Part shown: in pieces, positions 36,869-46,112 of the stretch
Position numbering within the stretch: position 1 is the first letter of the stretch
Layout of the letters: every line of letters begins with the position of its first letter
Source of the DNA: Sunxiuqinia dokdonensis
Lineage (GTDB): Bacteria; Bacteroidota; Bacteroidia; Bacteroidales; Prolixibacteraceae
Reading direction: 5' to 3'
Assembly (NCBI RefSeq): GCF_001270965.1
Contig: NZ_LGIA01000024.1
Location: 19,660-83,659, forward strand
Length of the DNA stretch: 64,000 bases
Notes under the pieces: generated by a model
What the model saw: the letters and a program-made list of their open reading frames with translations, nothing else
Database searches by the model: none
What the model was told of the DNA's origin: nothing
Translations under genes and position numbers: made by a program

Positions 36869-37873
36869 TTACTCAAACTCCTTTTTCAGTAGCTTTTTGA
36901 ATCCCGGACTCACGTAGGTTTTGAAATTGCCTTCGTCGTCAGAATAGATAAAGTAAACATCAATGTTGTGATCCCCTTCGGCGATGGCAATCGACTTGTC
37001 AAGTCCGCTGACCATAAAGGCGGTTGCAAAAGCATCGGCGGTCATGCAGTCGTCGGCCAGCACGGTGGTGCTCAACAGGCTATGCTGCACTGGATAGCCC
37101 GTTCTCGGATCAATGGTGTGTGCGTATTTCACTCCATTTTCGATATAAAAATTGCGGTAATTGCCCGAGGTGGCCAGCGCTCGTTCTTTCAGCTCCACAA
37201 TGGCTTTGAGTTTTTGTTCGGTGAAAAAATCGTTGTCATCGGGCTTGCTAATTCCAATCGACCAGTAGTTTCCTTTCGCATTTTTGCCTTTAGCCACCAC
37301 TTCGCCGCCAATTTCAACCATGTAATTTTTACATCCTTGTTTGCTCAGGTAATTGGCCACCAAATCGCAGGCAAACCCTTTGGCAATAGCACTGGCATCG
37401 AGCATGGTGTTGGGATGGGCTTTCACAAGCTGATCATTTTCGATCCACACTTTTTGATAGCCTACAATGGCTTTCAGCGAGTCGATCAGCTCAACGGTCA
37501 CCTCTTCCTTATTCTTAAAGCCAAAGCCCCAGATGTTAACCATGGGTGCAACAGTGACATCAAAAGCGCCATCGGTAATTTCAGAAATTTCCTGCGCGCG
37601 GTTGAAAACCTTGAGAAAATGCTCGTCTAACTTCGTCGTTTCATTTTTATTCACCTTCGAAATGGTGGACGTGGAATCGAAGGTGGACATCGACCGGTTT
37701 AGCTCATTCATCACCGCTTCCATGCCTTTTTGAAGATCTTTCCCGTTGGGACTTTCGTAAGTCACATGATAAATGGTTCCGTAAACAAATCCCTCGTTCG
37801 AAATATATTCGGCTGTTTGCTGACAGGACGACAGGATGACGAATAAAATGGCCAGAAAGTACAGTCGTTTCAT
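36869..37873 (-). CDS. apbE: FAD:protein FMN transferase ApbE (lipoprotein)
   Basis: Attaches FMN to threonine residues of exported flavoproteins such as Nqr/Rnf subunits. 334 aa. Lipoprotein signal ILFVILSSC. Motifs: FDSTSTISKVNK, LDASAIAKGFACDLVANYL, the flavin site VEIGGEVVAKGK, HTIDPRTGYPV and the metal-binding DDCMTADAFATAFMV. Alone on the minus strand, divergent from the sensor kinase. Confidence 0.95.
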   Translation of the reverse strand: MKRLYFLAILFVILSSCQQTAEYISNEGFVYGTIYHVTYESPNGKDLQKGMEAVMNELNRSMSTFDSTSTISKVNKNETTKLDEHFLKVFNRAQEISEITDGAFDVTVAPMVNIWGFGFKNKEEVTVELIDSLKAIVGYQKVWIENDQLVKAHPNTMLDASAIAKGFACDLVANYLSKQGCKNYMVEIGGEVVAKGKNAKGNYWSIGISKPDDNDFFTEQKLKAIVELKERALATSGNYRNFYIENGVKYAHTIDPRTGYPVQHSLLSTTVLADDCMTADAFATAFMVSGLDKSIAIAEGDHNIDVYFIYSDDEGNFKTYVSPGFKKLLKKEFE

Positions 37874-38029
37874 CGCGCGCTATATTTGGTTATGCTTTGA
37901 TTTGTGCTTTGTAACAGTTCTAAAATGTCCGGTTTACGCTGAATGACATTTGCGAGGTAAATATAAATCATTAGTTTCAGCTTCTGTAAATTGGGACGAA
38001 TTATCTGTTGAAAACTTAATACGATTGCG

Positions 38030-39343
38030 GTGATTGAGAAAAGGGCTTTGCTTGCGGGACTTCGGCGTTTCTACCGCTCCATTGTTATTGGAGAGTCCGG
38101 GGAGTTGGAATTGAAACAGCGATTGATCATTTTAACCAGCCTGATTATGACCTTTTTTGGGCTGATCAGCATGGTGACCAACTACCTGCTTGGTTTTGGC
38201 CCGGTCATGGTCGGGTTGATGGCGGTCATTGCTGTTTTGTTTTTTAGCTACTACCTGGTTGGCCGGTTCAATCTGATGGACCGAAAAATCTACATGCTCA
38301 TTTCACTGACATTCTTAGTCATTATCAACATTGCCTGGTTTTATAATTATGGTTCCCGCGGGCCTGTGTTCCTCATGTTTATTATTCTTTATACCTTTTA
38401 CATCTTTATTTGGGAAAAGCGCATGCTGTTGGTTGTATCAGTCGTTTTGCTAATCAATGTGCTGGTGCTTTTCCTCCTCGAATGGCAAAACCCCAACTTC
38501 ACCGGCAACTATCCCGACGAGTCTTTACGAATTAGCGACGTTTATCTGGGCTTGTTTATTGCCATCTTGCTGATTTTGGCTTTTGCGCTTACCGTAAAGC
38601 TCAACTACATGAGAGAATATGCTCAGGCTCGAAAATCGGATCAATTAAAATCAGCTTTTCTGGCCAATATGTCGCACGAAATCCGTACGCCGTTGAACGC
38701 CATTGTCGGCTTTTCGTCGCTGGTGAGTGATGATGTTTTTGACCAGGAGCAAAAGGATGAGTTCAAGCGTATGATCAACGAAAACAGTGATTACCTGATG
38801 TTTTTGATTGAAGACATTATTGACCTTTCCAAAATTGAAGTTGGCGCCCTGCAATTCAAGATGTCCGAAGTCAGCTTGGACGAACTTTTCGAGAAGCTCA
38901 AGCAAAGTTTTGGCAGATCGCCTGGCCACGATCGGAAACAGCTGCACATTCATTACCAGCTACAGCTAGACAATCCGACAATTTCCACCGATGTTTTTCG
39001 ACTGGAACAGATTCTTCGAAACCTGATCAACAATGCCATCAAGTTTACGGAACAGGGTGAAGTTGAATTTGGCGTCGAACAACGCGATGGCGAAATAACC
39101 TTTTATGTCAAAGACAGTGGCATTGGCATTCGGCCCGAGAACATTGAAATTATTTTCGACCGCTTTGTGAAGGTGGAGGAACGCGGGAAGAACATGGTTC
39201 GTGGAACCGGAATCGGTTTATTTCTTTCCAAACAACTCATTGAAAAGCTGGGCGGACGCATCTGGGTCGAATCCGAATATGGACACGGAACCACCTTCTA
39301 CTTTACCATTAATCATTTAGTGGATGAAAAAGCCGTTTTTTAG
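38030..39343 (+). CDS. Membrane histidine kinase
   Basis: Sensor kinase of unknown signal. 437 aa; start is GTG at 38030. Six hydrophobic segments (about 32-55, 57-78, 86-105, 112-129, 132-151, 173-193) with hardly any periplasmic loops, so the input is likely membrane-borne or intramembrane. HisKA dimerisation box FLANMSHEIRTPLNAIVGFS with phospho-acceptor His216, then HATPase_c boxes N (NLINNAIKFTEQGEVEF), G1 (VKDSGIGIRPEN) and G2 (GTGIGLFLSKQLIEKLGG). No receiver domain and no response regulator next door, so it is an orphan. Confidence 0.94.
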   Translation: MIEKRALLAGLRRFYRSIVIGESGELELKQRLIILTSLIMTFFGLISMVTNYLLGFGPVMVGLMAVIAVLFFSYYLVGRFNLMDRKIYMLISLTFLVIINIAWFYNYGSRGPVFLMFIILYTFYIFIWEKRMLLVVSVVLLINVLVLFLLEWQNPNFTGNYPDESLRISDVYLGLFIAILLILAFALTVKLNYMREYAQARKSDQLKSAFLANMSHEIRTPLNAIVGFSSLVSDDVFDQEQKDEFKRMINENSDYLMFLIEDIIDLSKIEVGALQFKMSEVSLDELFEKLKQSFGRSPGHDRKQLHIHYQLQLDNPTISTDVFRLEQILRNLINNAIKFTEQGEVEFGVEQRDGEITFYVKDSGIGIRPENIEIIFDRFVKVEERGKNMVRGTGIGLFLSKQLIEKLGGRIWVESEYGHGTTFYFTINHLVDEKAVF

Positions 39344-39376
39344 TTTTTAAGTCAGGTATTCTTGCCCGATTATTTT

Positions 39377-39384
39377 TATTTTTG
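39377..39384 (+). promoter_or_regulatory. -7 promoter box TATTTTTG before yebC
   Basis: Perfect TAnnTTTG, 41 bases before the yebC GTG. No -33 TTG at the usual distance. It separates yebC from the kinase gene, which ends 33 bases earlier. Confidence 0.5.
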
Positions 39385-39425
39385 CAGTCGAAGAAAAAAA
39401 TCATTCACACAAAAAATAAACCACT

Positions 39426-40136
39426 GTGGGTAGAGCATTTGAATACCGGAGAGCAGCCAAGGAAAAGCGCTGGGGGCACATGTCCCGAATTTTTCCAAAG
39501 TTATCACGAGCCATTACCATGGCGGCCAAAGAAGGTGGCCAGGACCCGGACATGAATGCCAAATTGCGCACGGCCATTCAAAACGCCAAAGCGCAAAACA
39601 TGCCCAAAGACAACATTGACGCGGCCATTAAACGTGCGGCAGGCAAGGATGCCAGCGACTACACCGAAGTGAACTACGAGGGAAAAGGCCCGCACGGGGT
39701 GTTGATTTTTGTGGAATGCGCCACCGATAACACCACACGCACGGTAGCCAATATCAAATCTTATTTCAACAAGGCGGGTGGGGGACTGGTGCCCACCGGA
39801 TCGCTCGAATTTATGTTCGACCGTAAGGCGGTGTTTCAGTTTGAAGCCTACGAAGGCATGGACCTGGAAGAATTACAACTGGAACTGATTGATGCCGGAC
39901 TGGAAGAGGTGGAGCAAAATGAAGATACGGTTTATGTTTACGGCGATTACACCAGCTTTGGAACCCTTTCGCATGCCTTGGAAGAGCTGAAAATAGAGGT
40001 GAAAAAGTCGAGCTTGCAGCGCATTCCGACCTCGGCCGTTGAGTTTAGCGAAGAACAATTGGAAGATATTGAAAAACTACTGGACAAAATTGAAGAAGAC
40101 GACGATGTTCAGCAGGTTTTCACCAACATTGCCTGA
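39426..40136 (+). CDS. yebC: YebC/PmpR (TACO) family protein
   Basis: 236 aa, cytoplasmic. Members act as transcription factors or, in recent work, as ribosome-associated helpers for stalling proline-rich sequences. Start GTG, reading [19 protein letters not shown], the invariant family N-terminus. Further marks: [48 protein letters not shown], and [11 protein letters not shown]. Monocistronic with its own terminator. Confidence 0.97.
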   Translation: MGRAFEYRRAAKEKRWGHMSRIFPKLSRAITMAAKEGGQDPDMNAKLRTAIQNAKAQNMPKDNIDAAIKRAAGKDASDYTEVNYEGKGPHGVLIFVECATDNTTRTVANIKSYFNKAGGGLVPTGSLEFMFDRKAVFQFEAYEGMDLEELQLELIDAGLEEVEQNEDTVYVYGDYTSFGTLSHALEELKIEVKKSSLQRIPTSAVEFSEEQLEDIEKLLDKIEEDDDVQQVFTNIA

Positions 40137-40172
40137 CGGTTTCGGGTGATACGATTGATTGGTAAAATTGGT

Positions 40173-40204
40173 AAGCCGCAGCCTTTGGGTTGCGGCTTTT
40201 TTAT
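40173..40204 (+). terminator. Rho-independent terminator of yebC
   Basis: AAGCCGCA/TGCGGCTT stem (with further pairing of CC/GG inward) followed by seven T, 37 bases after the yebC stop. Confidence 0.9.
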
Positions 40205-40234
40205 TTCCAGGCGAATAGAACGACTTGTACGTCC

Positions 40235-40521
40235 GTACACGGCTTCCCCAGCGAGAAGTGGAGCTTTATACGTTTGTACACGAGTTCCCCAGCAAGAAGT
40301 TGAGCTTTGTTTGTTTGTACACGCGTTCCCCAGAGAGAAGTTGAGCTTTGTTTGTTTGTACACGCGTTCCCCAGAGAGAAGTCGAGCTTTGTACGTCCGT
40401 ACACGCCTTCCCCAGCAAGAAGTGGAGCTTTGTACGTTTGTACACGGCTTCCCCAGCGAGAAGTGGAGCTTTGTACGTTTGTACACGAGTTCCCCAGCAA
40501 GAAGTCGAGTCGTCATTTATT
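40235..40521. repeat. 41-bp minisatellite, about seven units
   Basis: Seven head-to-tail 41-base units starting at 40235, 40276, 40317, 40358, 40399, 40440 and 40481, plus a partial unit before and a decayed one after. Shared frame GTACACGnnTTCCCCAGC, then nnGAAGTnGAGCTTTGTnnG. Differences between units sit at a few positions. Six-frame open stretches through it come from the period, not from a gene. Junctions TGTACGTCCGTACA are palindromic. Confidence 0.95.
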
Positions 40522-40811
40522 GACGCGTTCCCCGGAGCGAAGCGGAGAATCGAAACAGGCCCTGGTGAAATAGTCGCAGTGTCCAGTCTCAGTTTACAGT
40601 TTCAGGTTTCCAGATACTGACGATGGATGAGTGATTAAGGCGGATTGTTGACTTGCGTTGACCCACCCTGTCTCCCTCCCTAATCTTCAGGCAGGGCAGG
40701 GGTGGGTCAGGCATTTAAGAAACAGGCAAGTAGATGACAATTGCTCCGTTCTTTCGTTTTTTCTTCGTGTATAAAGAAAACTTGTGTTTTCTGTGGTTCA
40801 GAAAAACTAGT
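40522..40811. other. Gene-free repeat filler before aroA
   Basis: 290 bases without a credible frame: decayed end of the minisatellite, CAGTTTACAGTTTCAGGTTT low-complexity text, and an inverted GACCCACCC (40667-40680)/GGGTGGGTC (about 40702-40710) pair. Nothing RNA-like was recognised. Confidence 0.7.
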
Positions 40812-42041
40812 TTAAGCCGGTACAATTTCAAAACCAACCTGCTTTAAATGCTCGTAATAATGGGGGTACGATTTGGTCACCACTTCCGGATCATCAATTT
40901 CGATGGGCTGAAAGAGCGCGGCCGGAGCGAAGGCCAGTGCCATGCGATGATCGTGGTAGGTGGCCATGCAGGGAAGTTCGTCTTTCGGAAGTGTGAATGT
41001 GCCATCCCATTGCAGTTCGCCATGTTTGGGTTCTTTAATGTCGGCACCAAACTTGGCCAGCTCGTTTTGCAAAGCGGCAATGCGGTCGGTTTCCTTAATT
41101 TTCAGCGTTTCCAATCCGGTAAAGTGAAACGGTACTTTTTTCAATACACACAACACGGCCATGGTTTGCGCTACGTCGGGGTTTTCAATGAAGTTGAGCT
41201 GCAAATGCTTCGGTTGGATATCGGCCGACTTGGTGATGATCACGCTGTCGGGGGTGGCTTTGCTATCCACGCCAAAGGCTTTGAACCAACTGGCAATTTC
41301 GCAGTCGCCCTGCAAACTCATCAGGCGCAGGTTTTTCAGTTCAATCTCAGCCTCGTTGGCCAAAGCGGCCAGCTGATACCAATACGAAGCGCCGGTCCAG
41401 TCGGCTTCCACCGTAAACTCGCGTGCCTGGTAGGCTTGTTCGTCCACCCTGATTTCGTTGCCTTTCCAAACCGACCGAACACCAAACTGCTTCATCAGCT
41501 TCAGCGTGAGCTCGATGTAGGGGCGCGAAGTCACTTTGTTTTTCAGGCGAAGGGTCAGGCCGCCTTCAATCACCGGGGCAATCATCAATAAAGCCGAAAT
41601 GTACTGGCTGCTCACGCTGCCATCCAGCTCCAGCACCTGGCCTTTCAGGTGCGAACCCCAGATTTTCAATGGCGGAAAACCTTCCTTTTCCATGTACTCG
41701 ATTTTGGCACCCAGCGCATTCAAGGCATCCACCAACACATGAATGGGTCGCTGCTTCATTCGTTCCGAACCGGTAATCACCCACTGCCCGACAATCTGCG
41801 AAAGAAAAGCCGTCAGAAAGCGCATGGCGGTTCCCGCATGGCCAATATCGAATTGGTTGGTGTTCGAAGTCAGTACCTGCTGCATCACGTCAATATCGTC
41901 GCTCGACGACAGGTTCTTGAGCGGATAAGGGCTGTAACTCAGCGCATGAATAATCAGCGCGCGGTTGGCAATACTTTTCGATGAAGGAAGATCGATGCTC
42001 CCCCTGATGATTTTATCTGATTTGGAAAGACGGTATTTCAT
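40812..42041 (-). CDS. aroA: 3-Phosphoshikimate 1-carboxyvinyltransferase (EPSP synthase)
   Basis: Sixth step of the shikimate pathway. 409 aa from the ATG at 42041. Family marks: DLPSSKSIANRALIIHAL, GHAGTAMRFLTAF, GSERMKQRPIHVLVDALNALGA, LDGSVSSQYISALLM, LKIKETDRIAALQNEL, and DHRMALAFAP. An in-frame upstream ATG at 42203 would add 54 residues encoded by low-complexity intergenic repeat and overlap aroB; rejected. Transcribed behind aroB across a 130-base repeat gap. Confidence 0.95.
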   Translation of the reverse strand: MKYRLSKSDKIIRGSIDLPSSKSIANRALIIHALSYSPYPLKNLSSSDDIDVMQQVLTSNTNQFDIGHAGTAMRFLTAFLSQIVGQWVITGSERMKQRPIHVLVDALNALGAKIEYMEKEGFPPLKIWGSHLKGQVLELDGSVSSQYISALLMIAPVIEGGLTLRLKNKVTSRPYIELTLKLMKQFGVRSVWKGNEIRVDEQAYQAREFTVEADWTGASYWYQLAALANEAEIELKNLRLMSLQGDCEIASWFKAFGVDSKATPDSVIITKSADIQPKHLQLNFIENPDVAQTMAVLCVLKKVPFHFTGLETLKIKETDRIAALQNELAKFGADIKEPKHGELQWDGTFTLPKDELPCMATYHDHRMALAFAPAALFQPIEIDDPEVVTKSYPHYYEHLKQVGFEIVPA

Positions 42042-42171
42042 GGTCAGTTGAAAGTTTTCAGTTTTGAGTTTCGAGTTTTGAGTTTCGGGTTTGCACAACA
42101 GCTGGCCGATTGGAACTTGAAACTTGCATTTTGGAATTTGGATTTTGGAATTTGGTCCGCCAGTTGGCGGA
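42042..42171. repeat. Low-complexity repeat between aroB and aroA
   Basis: Runs of GAGTTTCGAGTTTTGAGTTT and TTTTGGAATTTGGATTTTGG, closed by the palindrome TCCGCCAGTTGGCGGA (42156-42171) which touches the aroB stop. The same ingredients occur at 7702-7966, 47571-47597 and 53105-53150. It happens to stay open in the aroA frame. Confidence 0.75.
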
Positions 42172-43236
42172 TTACAGTTTGGCGTAATAATCAAGCGCTT
42201 CAAAAATTAACTCCTTCGGACAGTCCTCGTTGATCGCCACCTCGCCTATTTTGGTTATCAAGGTGAAGTTGATGCGGCTGCCTTCGTTCTTTTTGTCATG
42301 CGTCATGAGTTCGTAAAGGGCTTCGTAGTCCGACTTTTCAATTTCAAACTTGCCGTACACGCCCAGCAACCAAGCACTGATTTCGCTCAACTGGTCCTGC
42401 GAAAAGCCGCATCGCTTGGCCGACAGGTACAGCTCCACAATCATGCCGTACACCACCGCAAACCCATGCAAAATGGGGCGCCCGCTGTGCAAGGCATAAC
42501 TCTCGAACGCATGCCCCACGGTGTGCCCAAAGTTTAGCGCTTTGCGGATGTTCTTCTCGGTCAGGTCGTTTTGCACATGCCAGTCTTTTACGGCCACCGA
42601 GTGTGCGATGATTTCTTCCAGACCTTCGTAATCGATGTCGCCCAAATCATAGCTCATCAGCTCGTCCCAGTGGGCCGGATCTTTAATCAGCCCATGCTTC
42701 AGCATTTCAGCATAGCCCGAAAGAAAATTATCGTGGTCGATGGTCTTTAAAAAGTTCGTGTTGATAATCACCGCATCCGGCTCATTGAACACGCCAATCT
42801 CATTTTTCAATCCGTTGAAGTTGATGCCCGTTTTTCCACCCAGCGAAGCATCCACCTGCGCCAGTAAAGTCGTTGGAATGTTGACAAAAGCCATTCCCCG
42901 CTTAAAGGTTGAAGCGACAAAGCCCCCGAGGTCGGTGAGCATGCCACCACCAATGTTGATGAGGAGCGACTTGCGGTCTGCACCATTTTTTGACAAGAAC
43001 TCCCAAACCTGCTCCACCGAGCGGATGGATTTGTTGGTTTCGCCGCCCGCAATGCTGGTTTGTTTGATTTGATAGCGCGCGATGACCGTTTCGATCAGGG
43101 GCAGGCAAAGTCGCTTGGGCGTTTCTTCCGTCAGTAAAAATACTTTCCCGGCAGGAAATTGCCGGACGATTTTTTCGAGTTCATCCGCCACCTTTTGGGA
43201 AAAGATAATATTTGAGTGTATTTTTGATGATGCCAT
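42172..43236 (-). CDS. aroB: 3-Dehydroquinate synthase
   Basis: Second step of the shikimate pathway, NAD- and metal-dependent. 354 aa. Visible: GGETNKSIRSVEQVWEFL, LINIGGGMLTDLGGFVAS, RGMAFVNIPTTLLAQVDASLGGKTGIN, the zinc-ligand region KALNFGHTVGHAFE, and RPILHGFAVVYGM. Leads aroB-aroA. A perfect -7 box lies 24 bases upstream. Confidence 0.97.
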   Translation of the reverse strand: MASSKIHSNIIFSQKVADELEKIVRQFPAGKVFLLTEETPKRLCLPLIETVIARYQIKQTSIAGGETNKSIRSVEQVWEFLSKNGADRKSLLINIGGGMLTDLGGFVASTFKRGMAFVNIPTTLLAQVDASLGGKTGINFNGLKNEIGVFNEPDAVIINTNFLKTIDHDNFLSGYAEMLKHGLIKDPAHWDELMSYDLGDIDYEGLEEIIAHSVAVKDWHVQNDLTEKNIRKALNFGHTVGHAFESYALHSGRPILHGFAVVYGMIVELYLSAKRCGFSQDQLSEISAWLLGVYGKFEIEKSDYEALYELMTHDKKNEGSRINFTLITKIGEVAINEDCPKELIFEALDYYAKL

Positions 43237-43260
43237 GCGTGTGTTAATTTTGAAGAAGGC

Positions 43261-43268
43261 AAAGTTAA
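43261..43268 (-). promoter_or_regulatory. -7 promoter box TAACTTTG for aroBA
   Basis: Minus-strand TAACTTTG matches TAnnTTTG exactly, 24 bases before the aroB ATG. No -33 TTG at the normal distance. Confidence 0.5.
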
Positions 43269-43335
43269 TCTATTTTCTCAGCCCGATAAAATCATTCGTC
43301 AAATGGCCTGATTATTTACGATTCATTAAAAAACT

Positions 43336-43800
43336 ATGGAAATTTCTAACCAAAAACGATCGCGCACCATCAAAAGAGGTTTTTTTCTAATAGCCGTTTT
43401 GTTGCTACTTCCCATCTTGTTTTTTGTTTGGAAAGAAATGGATATGGTGGCCCTGATCAACGGCGGTGTCTTTTTGCTGTTTATCTTCGGATTTCAGTTT
43501 ATGGGCTTAAACTACGTGCATTACCAGTCGGATGGCGACATCTTGCAAATCCGCTATTACCCCATTGTTTCCTTCTTCGGGAAAGAATACAGCTCCATCG
43601 AATTCAACAAAAAAAGGCTTTTTAAGGCGCAGGTGGAGCGATCGTTTCTGTTTCATGAATTGCATGTCGAAATCAAAACGCGGGAAGGCATTGCCGAATA
43701 TCCGGAAGTGAGCCTGGCAGCCCTGAGTAGCGATCAGATTCAGGCCATTCGGGAGGATCTGGCCGGAATGCTCCCTGAAAAAAGACAACTCCATCAGTAG
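43336..43800 (+). CDS. Small membrane protein of unknown function, PH-like cytoplasmic domain
   Basis: 154 aa. Two hydrophobic helices (about 15-32 and 39-56) flanked by a basic N-terminus, then a soluble domain of about 95 residues with alternating strands (DILQIRYYPI, YSSIEFNKKRLFKAQV, HELHVEIKTREG). This is the layout of small bacterial PH-like membrane proteins, but I do not recognise a named family. It precedes dprA by 33 bases and may share its transcript. Confidence 0.75.
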   Translation: MEISNQKRSRTIKRGFFLIAVLLLLPILFFVWKEMDMVALINGGVFLLFIFGFQFMGLNYVHYQSDGDILQIRYYPIVSFFGKEYSSIEFNKKRLFKAQVERSFLFHELHVEIKTREGIAEYPEVSLAALSSDQIQAIREDLAGMLPEKRQLHQ

Positions 43801-43833
43801 GTCGCCTGCCTTCAAGGAGCAAATTCCCCATCC

Positions 43834-44940
43834 ATGACTGACGCCGAACAACTCAAATACCAAATCGCCCTGTCGCTGATTCCCGGGATTGGCTGCGCCA
43901 ACGCCAAACGGTTGATGACATCGCTTGGCGGGATCAGGGAAATATTTGCCGCCAGCAAAAAACTGTTAACCCAGGTGCCGAATATTGGTGCCATTACTGC
44001 ACAAAAAATTCTGGAAAGTGACGTACTCGAGCGTGCCGAAGAAGAAGTGCGTTTTATTCGGAAGAACGAAATCCAGACCGCCTTTTATTGGGACGATCAT
44101 TACCCGGTTCGCCTAAAACGCTGTGTTGATGCGCCTTTGGTGTTGTACTGGAAAGGCGCGATCAACTTCAAGGCCGAAAAAATTGTGTCGATGGTGGGAA
44201 CGCGAAAAGCCACCGGCTATGGACGCGACTTTTGCGATTCGCTGGTGCAAGAAATGGCACAACGCGGCGGTTATACGGTGGTGAGCGGACTGGCCTACGG
44301 CATTGACATCGCCGCGCACAAAGCTTGCCTGAAGCACGGTGTTCCTACGATTGGCGTGGTGGCGCACGGGCTCGAACAGGTTTACCCCAGCATGCACCGT
44401 TCGGTGGCCGATAAGATGTTGGAAAACGGAGGGCTGGTGACCGACTTTGTGAGCGAAACAGTGATCGACCGCACCAACTTTTTGCGGCGCAACCGGATCA
44501 TTGCCGGACTGGCTGACGCGACCATCATCGTGGAGTCGGCTGAAAAAGGGGGGTCGCTGGTGACGGCCGACATTGCCGATTCGTACAACCGGGATGTGTT
44601 TGCCCTTCCCGGGCGCAGCTCCGACTCGTACTCCAAAGGATGCAACCAACTGATTAAATCGAACAAAGCGTCGATGATTGAAAACCTGTACGATTTGGAA
44701 TACGCCATGGCCTGGCAGCAAAATATTGACAAGCCATCAAGAATCCAAAAACAACTGTTTGTCGAGCTGAATGCGGAAGAACAACGCGTGGTTGATACGC
44801 TGAACGGACAGGACATGTATATTGACCAGCTTTCGTCGCAGGTGAACATGCCCGTTGGAAAACTGTCTTCCGTCTTGCTTGGCCTCGAATTTAAAGGTTT
44901 GGTGGCCAGCCTCCCTGGAAAAATGTACAAGCTTAGCTAA
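43834..44940 (+). CDS. dprA: DNA processing protein DprA
   Basis: Binds incoming single-stranded DNA and loads RecA in natural transformation. 368 aa. N-terminal helix-hairpin-helix part (SLIPGIGCANAKRLM), Rossmann-like core with VGTRKATGYGRDF, VSGLAYGIDIAAHKA, LEQVYPSMH, FLRRNRIIAGLADATIIVE, GSLVTADIA, and FALPGRSSD, and a C-terminal winged-helix domain (about 295-365). AAGGAG stands 12 bases before the ATG. All conserved blocks are intact. Confidence 0.96.
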   Translation: MTDAEQLKYQIALSLIPGIGCANAKRLMTSLGGIREIFAASKKLLTQVPNIGAITAQKILESDVLERAEEEVRFIRKNEIQTAFYWDDHYPVRLKRCVDAPLVLYWKGAINFKAEKIVSMVGTRKATGYGRDFCDSLVQEMAQRGGYTVVSGLAYGIDIAAHKACLKHGVPTIGVVAHGLEQVYPSMHRSVADKMLENGGLVTDFVSETVIDRTNFLRRNRIIAGLADATIIVESAEKGGSLVTADIADSYNRDVFALPGRSSDSYSKGCNQLIKSNKASMIENLYDLEYAMAWQQNIDKPSRIQKQLFVELNAEEQRVVDTLNGQDMYIDQLSSQVNMPVGKLSSVLLGLEFKGLVASLPGKMYKLS

Positions 44941-45006
44941 AACAATTGGTCCCGAAAGCTAAGACGAATCATCACCGTCCATCCCCTCAGTTCTTCAATC
45001 CTTCAA

Positions 45007-45255
45007 TCAACAGCCCCCTTCAACGTCGTCAATCAAGGATAGTTCTTTAAAGCTGAGTTGCCGTTTCACTTTGGCCTGCTCTATTTTATCGAAGGTCTGG
45101 GCGCAGGTGATCCCACGCTGTTTCATATGCTTGTTACTTCCAATATGAAGATTTGGAAATTTCCCTTTCTTTTCCAGCAATACCCGGATCGACAACGCTA
45201 CAAAAGCAAGTGCTACCAACGCAATGGCTACTCCTAAAACCAAAAAAAATTCCAT
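45007..45255 (-). CDS. Small membrane protein, conserved in Bacteroidota style, function unknown
   Basis: 82 aa. One helix at residues 4-26, then RVLLEKKGKFPNLHIGSNKHMKQRGITCAQTFDKIE with a conserved-looking Cys, and a C-terminal Cys. AAAGGAG six bases before the ATG and a -7 box further upstream support a real gene. I know similar unnamed proteins from Bacteroidota (one helix, KKGEFPNTH..GN...R.KGI.C pattern), usually annotated membrane or secreted protein. Confidence 0.75.
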   Translation of the reverse strand: MEFFLVLGVAIALVALAFVALSIRVLLEKKGKFPNLHIGSNKHMKQRGITCAQTFDKIEQAKVKRQLSFKELSLIDDVEGGC

Positions 45256-45280
45256 CGTATGCTCCTTTCTTTAACAGCGG

Positions 45281-45288
45281 CAAAAATA
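45281..45288 (-). promoter_or_regulatory. -7 promoter box TATTTTTG for the 82-aa gene
   Basis: Exact TAnnTTTG on the minus strand, 25 bases before the start codon. Confidence 0.5.
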
Positions 45289-45452
45289 CTTAAAAAAGTA
45301 AAGGCCCCGCCATGATTTACCTACTATTGTAAACAGTCAAAAAATCATCTTGTTGAATCGTTATTAAGAATGATTCCAATTCGCTATATATAGGGGCCAA
45401 ATCGAGCGCCAGTTTCAAACATTCTTTCTAATTTTAAGCAAAAATTCATATC

Positions 45453-45839
45453 ATGCAAAAACACATCAATATTGTTGCGGCCATTCAAATTGGCTTCAGC
45501 GTTTTCGGAATACTTTTCGCCCTCTTAGTTTATGCCGTTCTTCATTTGGTTGGAGATTTTACCGATGAGCCGGAGGCCAATATGGTTTTGTCCATTATCG
45601 CCAACGTCCTCGCCACGGTCTTTGTCATCCTGGCCGTCCCCGGAATTATTGGCGGCATTGGCTTATTGAAACGAAAAGAATGGGCCCGCATCCTGGTGCT
45701 GATTATATCCGTGCTCCATGTTTTTAACTTTCCGATTGGCACGGCCGTTGGCGTTTATTCCATTTGGGCGCTTGTGCAGCCCGAGGTGGTGGCCGAGTTT
45801 CGCAAACGGCCCATGAACGAACCCATAAACCATGGCTAA
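45453..45839 (+). CDS. Polytopic membrane protein of unknown function
   Basis: 128 aa with three to four hydrophobic segments (about 8-31, 46-72, 82-108) and a short cytoplasmic tail. VYSIWALVQPEVVAEF near the end resembles the tail of small DUF-type membrane proteins that surround enzymes in many genomes. Its last 8 bases overlap the start of acyP, so the two are translationally coupled. Confidence 0.75.
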   Translation: MQKHINIVAAIQIGFSVFGILFALLVYAVLHLVGDFTDEPEANMVLSIIANVLATVFVILAVPGIIGGIGLLKRKEWARILVLIISVLHVFNFPIGTAVGVYSIWALVQPEVVAEFRKRPMNEPINHG

Positions 45840-46110
45840 AACCGCCCGGCATATGCTGCTTTCCGGACGAGTTCAGGGCGTTGGATTCCGGTATTTTGTG
45901 CAACAAAAAGCCAGGGAGTGCCAACTGACCGGATGGGTGAAAAACCTGCCCAACGGAAAAGTGGAGATCGAAGCCGAAGGTGAAGAGCAAGACATCAACT
46001 GTTTCATCGATTACCTAAAAATAGGGAACGGCTACAGCCGAACCAACCAATTAAGCCAAAGTCAAGTACAACCCAGCGCAGATTTCAGCGATTTTACGAT
46101 TCGATATTAA
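45832..46110 (+). CDS. acyP: Acylphosphatase
   Basis: Hydrolyses carboxyl-phosphate bonds. 92 aa, usual size. Active-site loop GRVQGVGFRYFVQQKA (catalytic Arg and phosphate cradle), then LTGWVKNLPNGKVEIEAEG with the catalytic Asn. The C-terminal quarter (QVQPSADFSDFTIRY) fits the family. Two bases separate it from the decarboxylase gene. Confidence 0.95.
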   Translation: MAKTARHMLLSGRVQGVGFRYFVQQKARECQLTGWVKNLPNGKVEIEAEGEEQDINCFIDYLKIGNGYSRTNQLSQSQVQPSADFSDFTIRY

Positions 46111-46112
46111 CC

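Noticed and set aside
40235..40521. CRISPR-like periodicity
   Set aside because: Units abut with no unique spacers and no cas genes are nearby; it is a minisatellite.
40146..40620. Several long overlapping frames on both strands through the 41-bp repeats
   Set aside because: The period of 41 bases without frequent stops opens many frames at once; the products are simple repeats with no start signals or homology.
42042..42203. 54-residue N-terminal extension of aroA
   Set aside because: Encoded by low-complexity intergenic repeat and overlapping aroB; the conserved protein begins at 42041.
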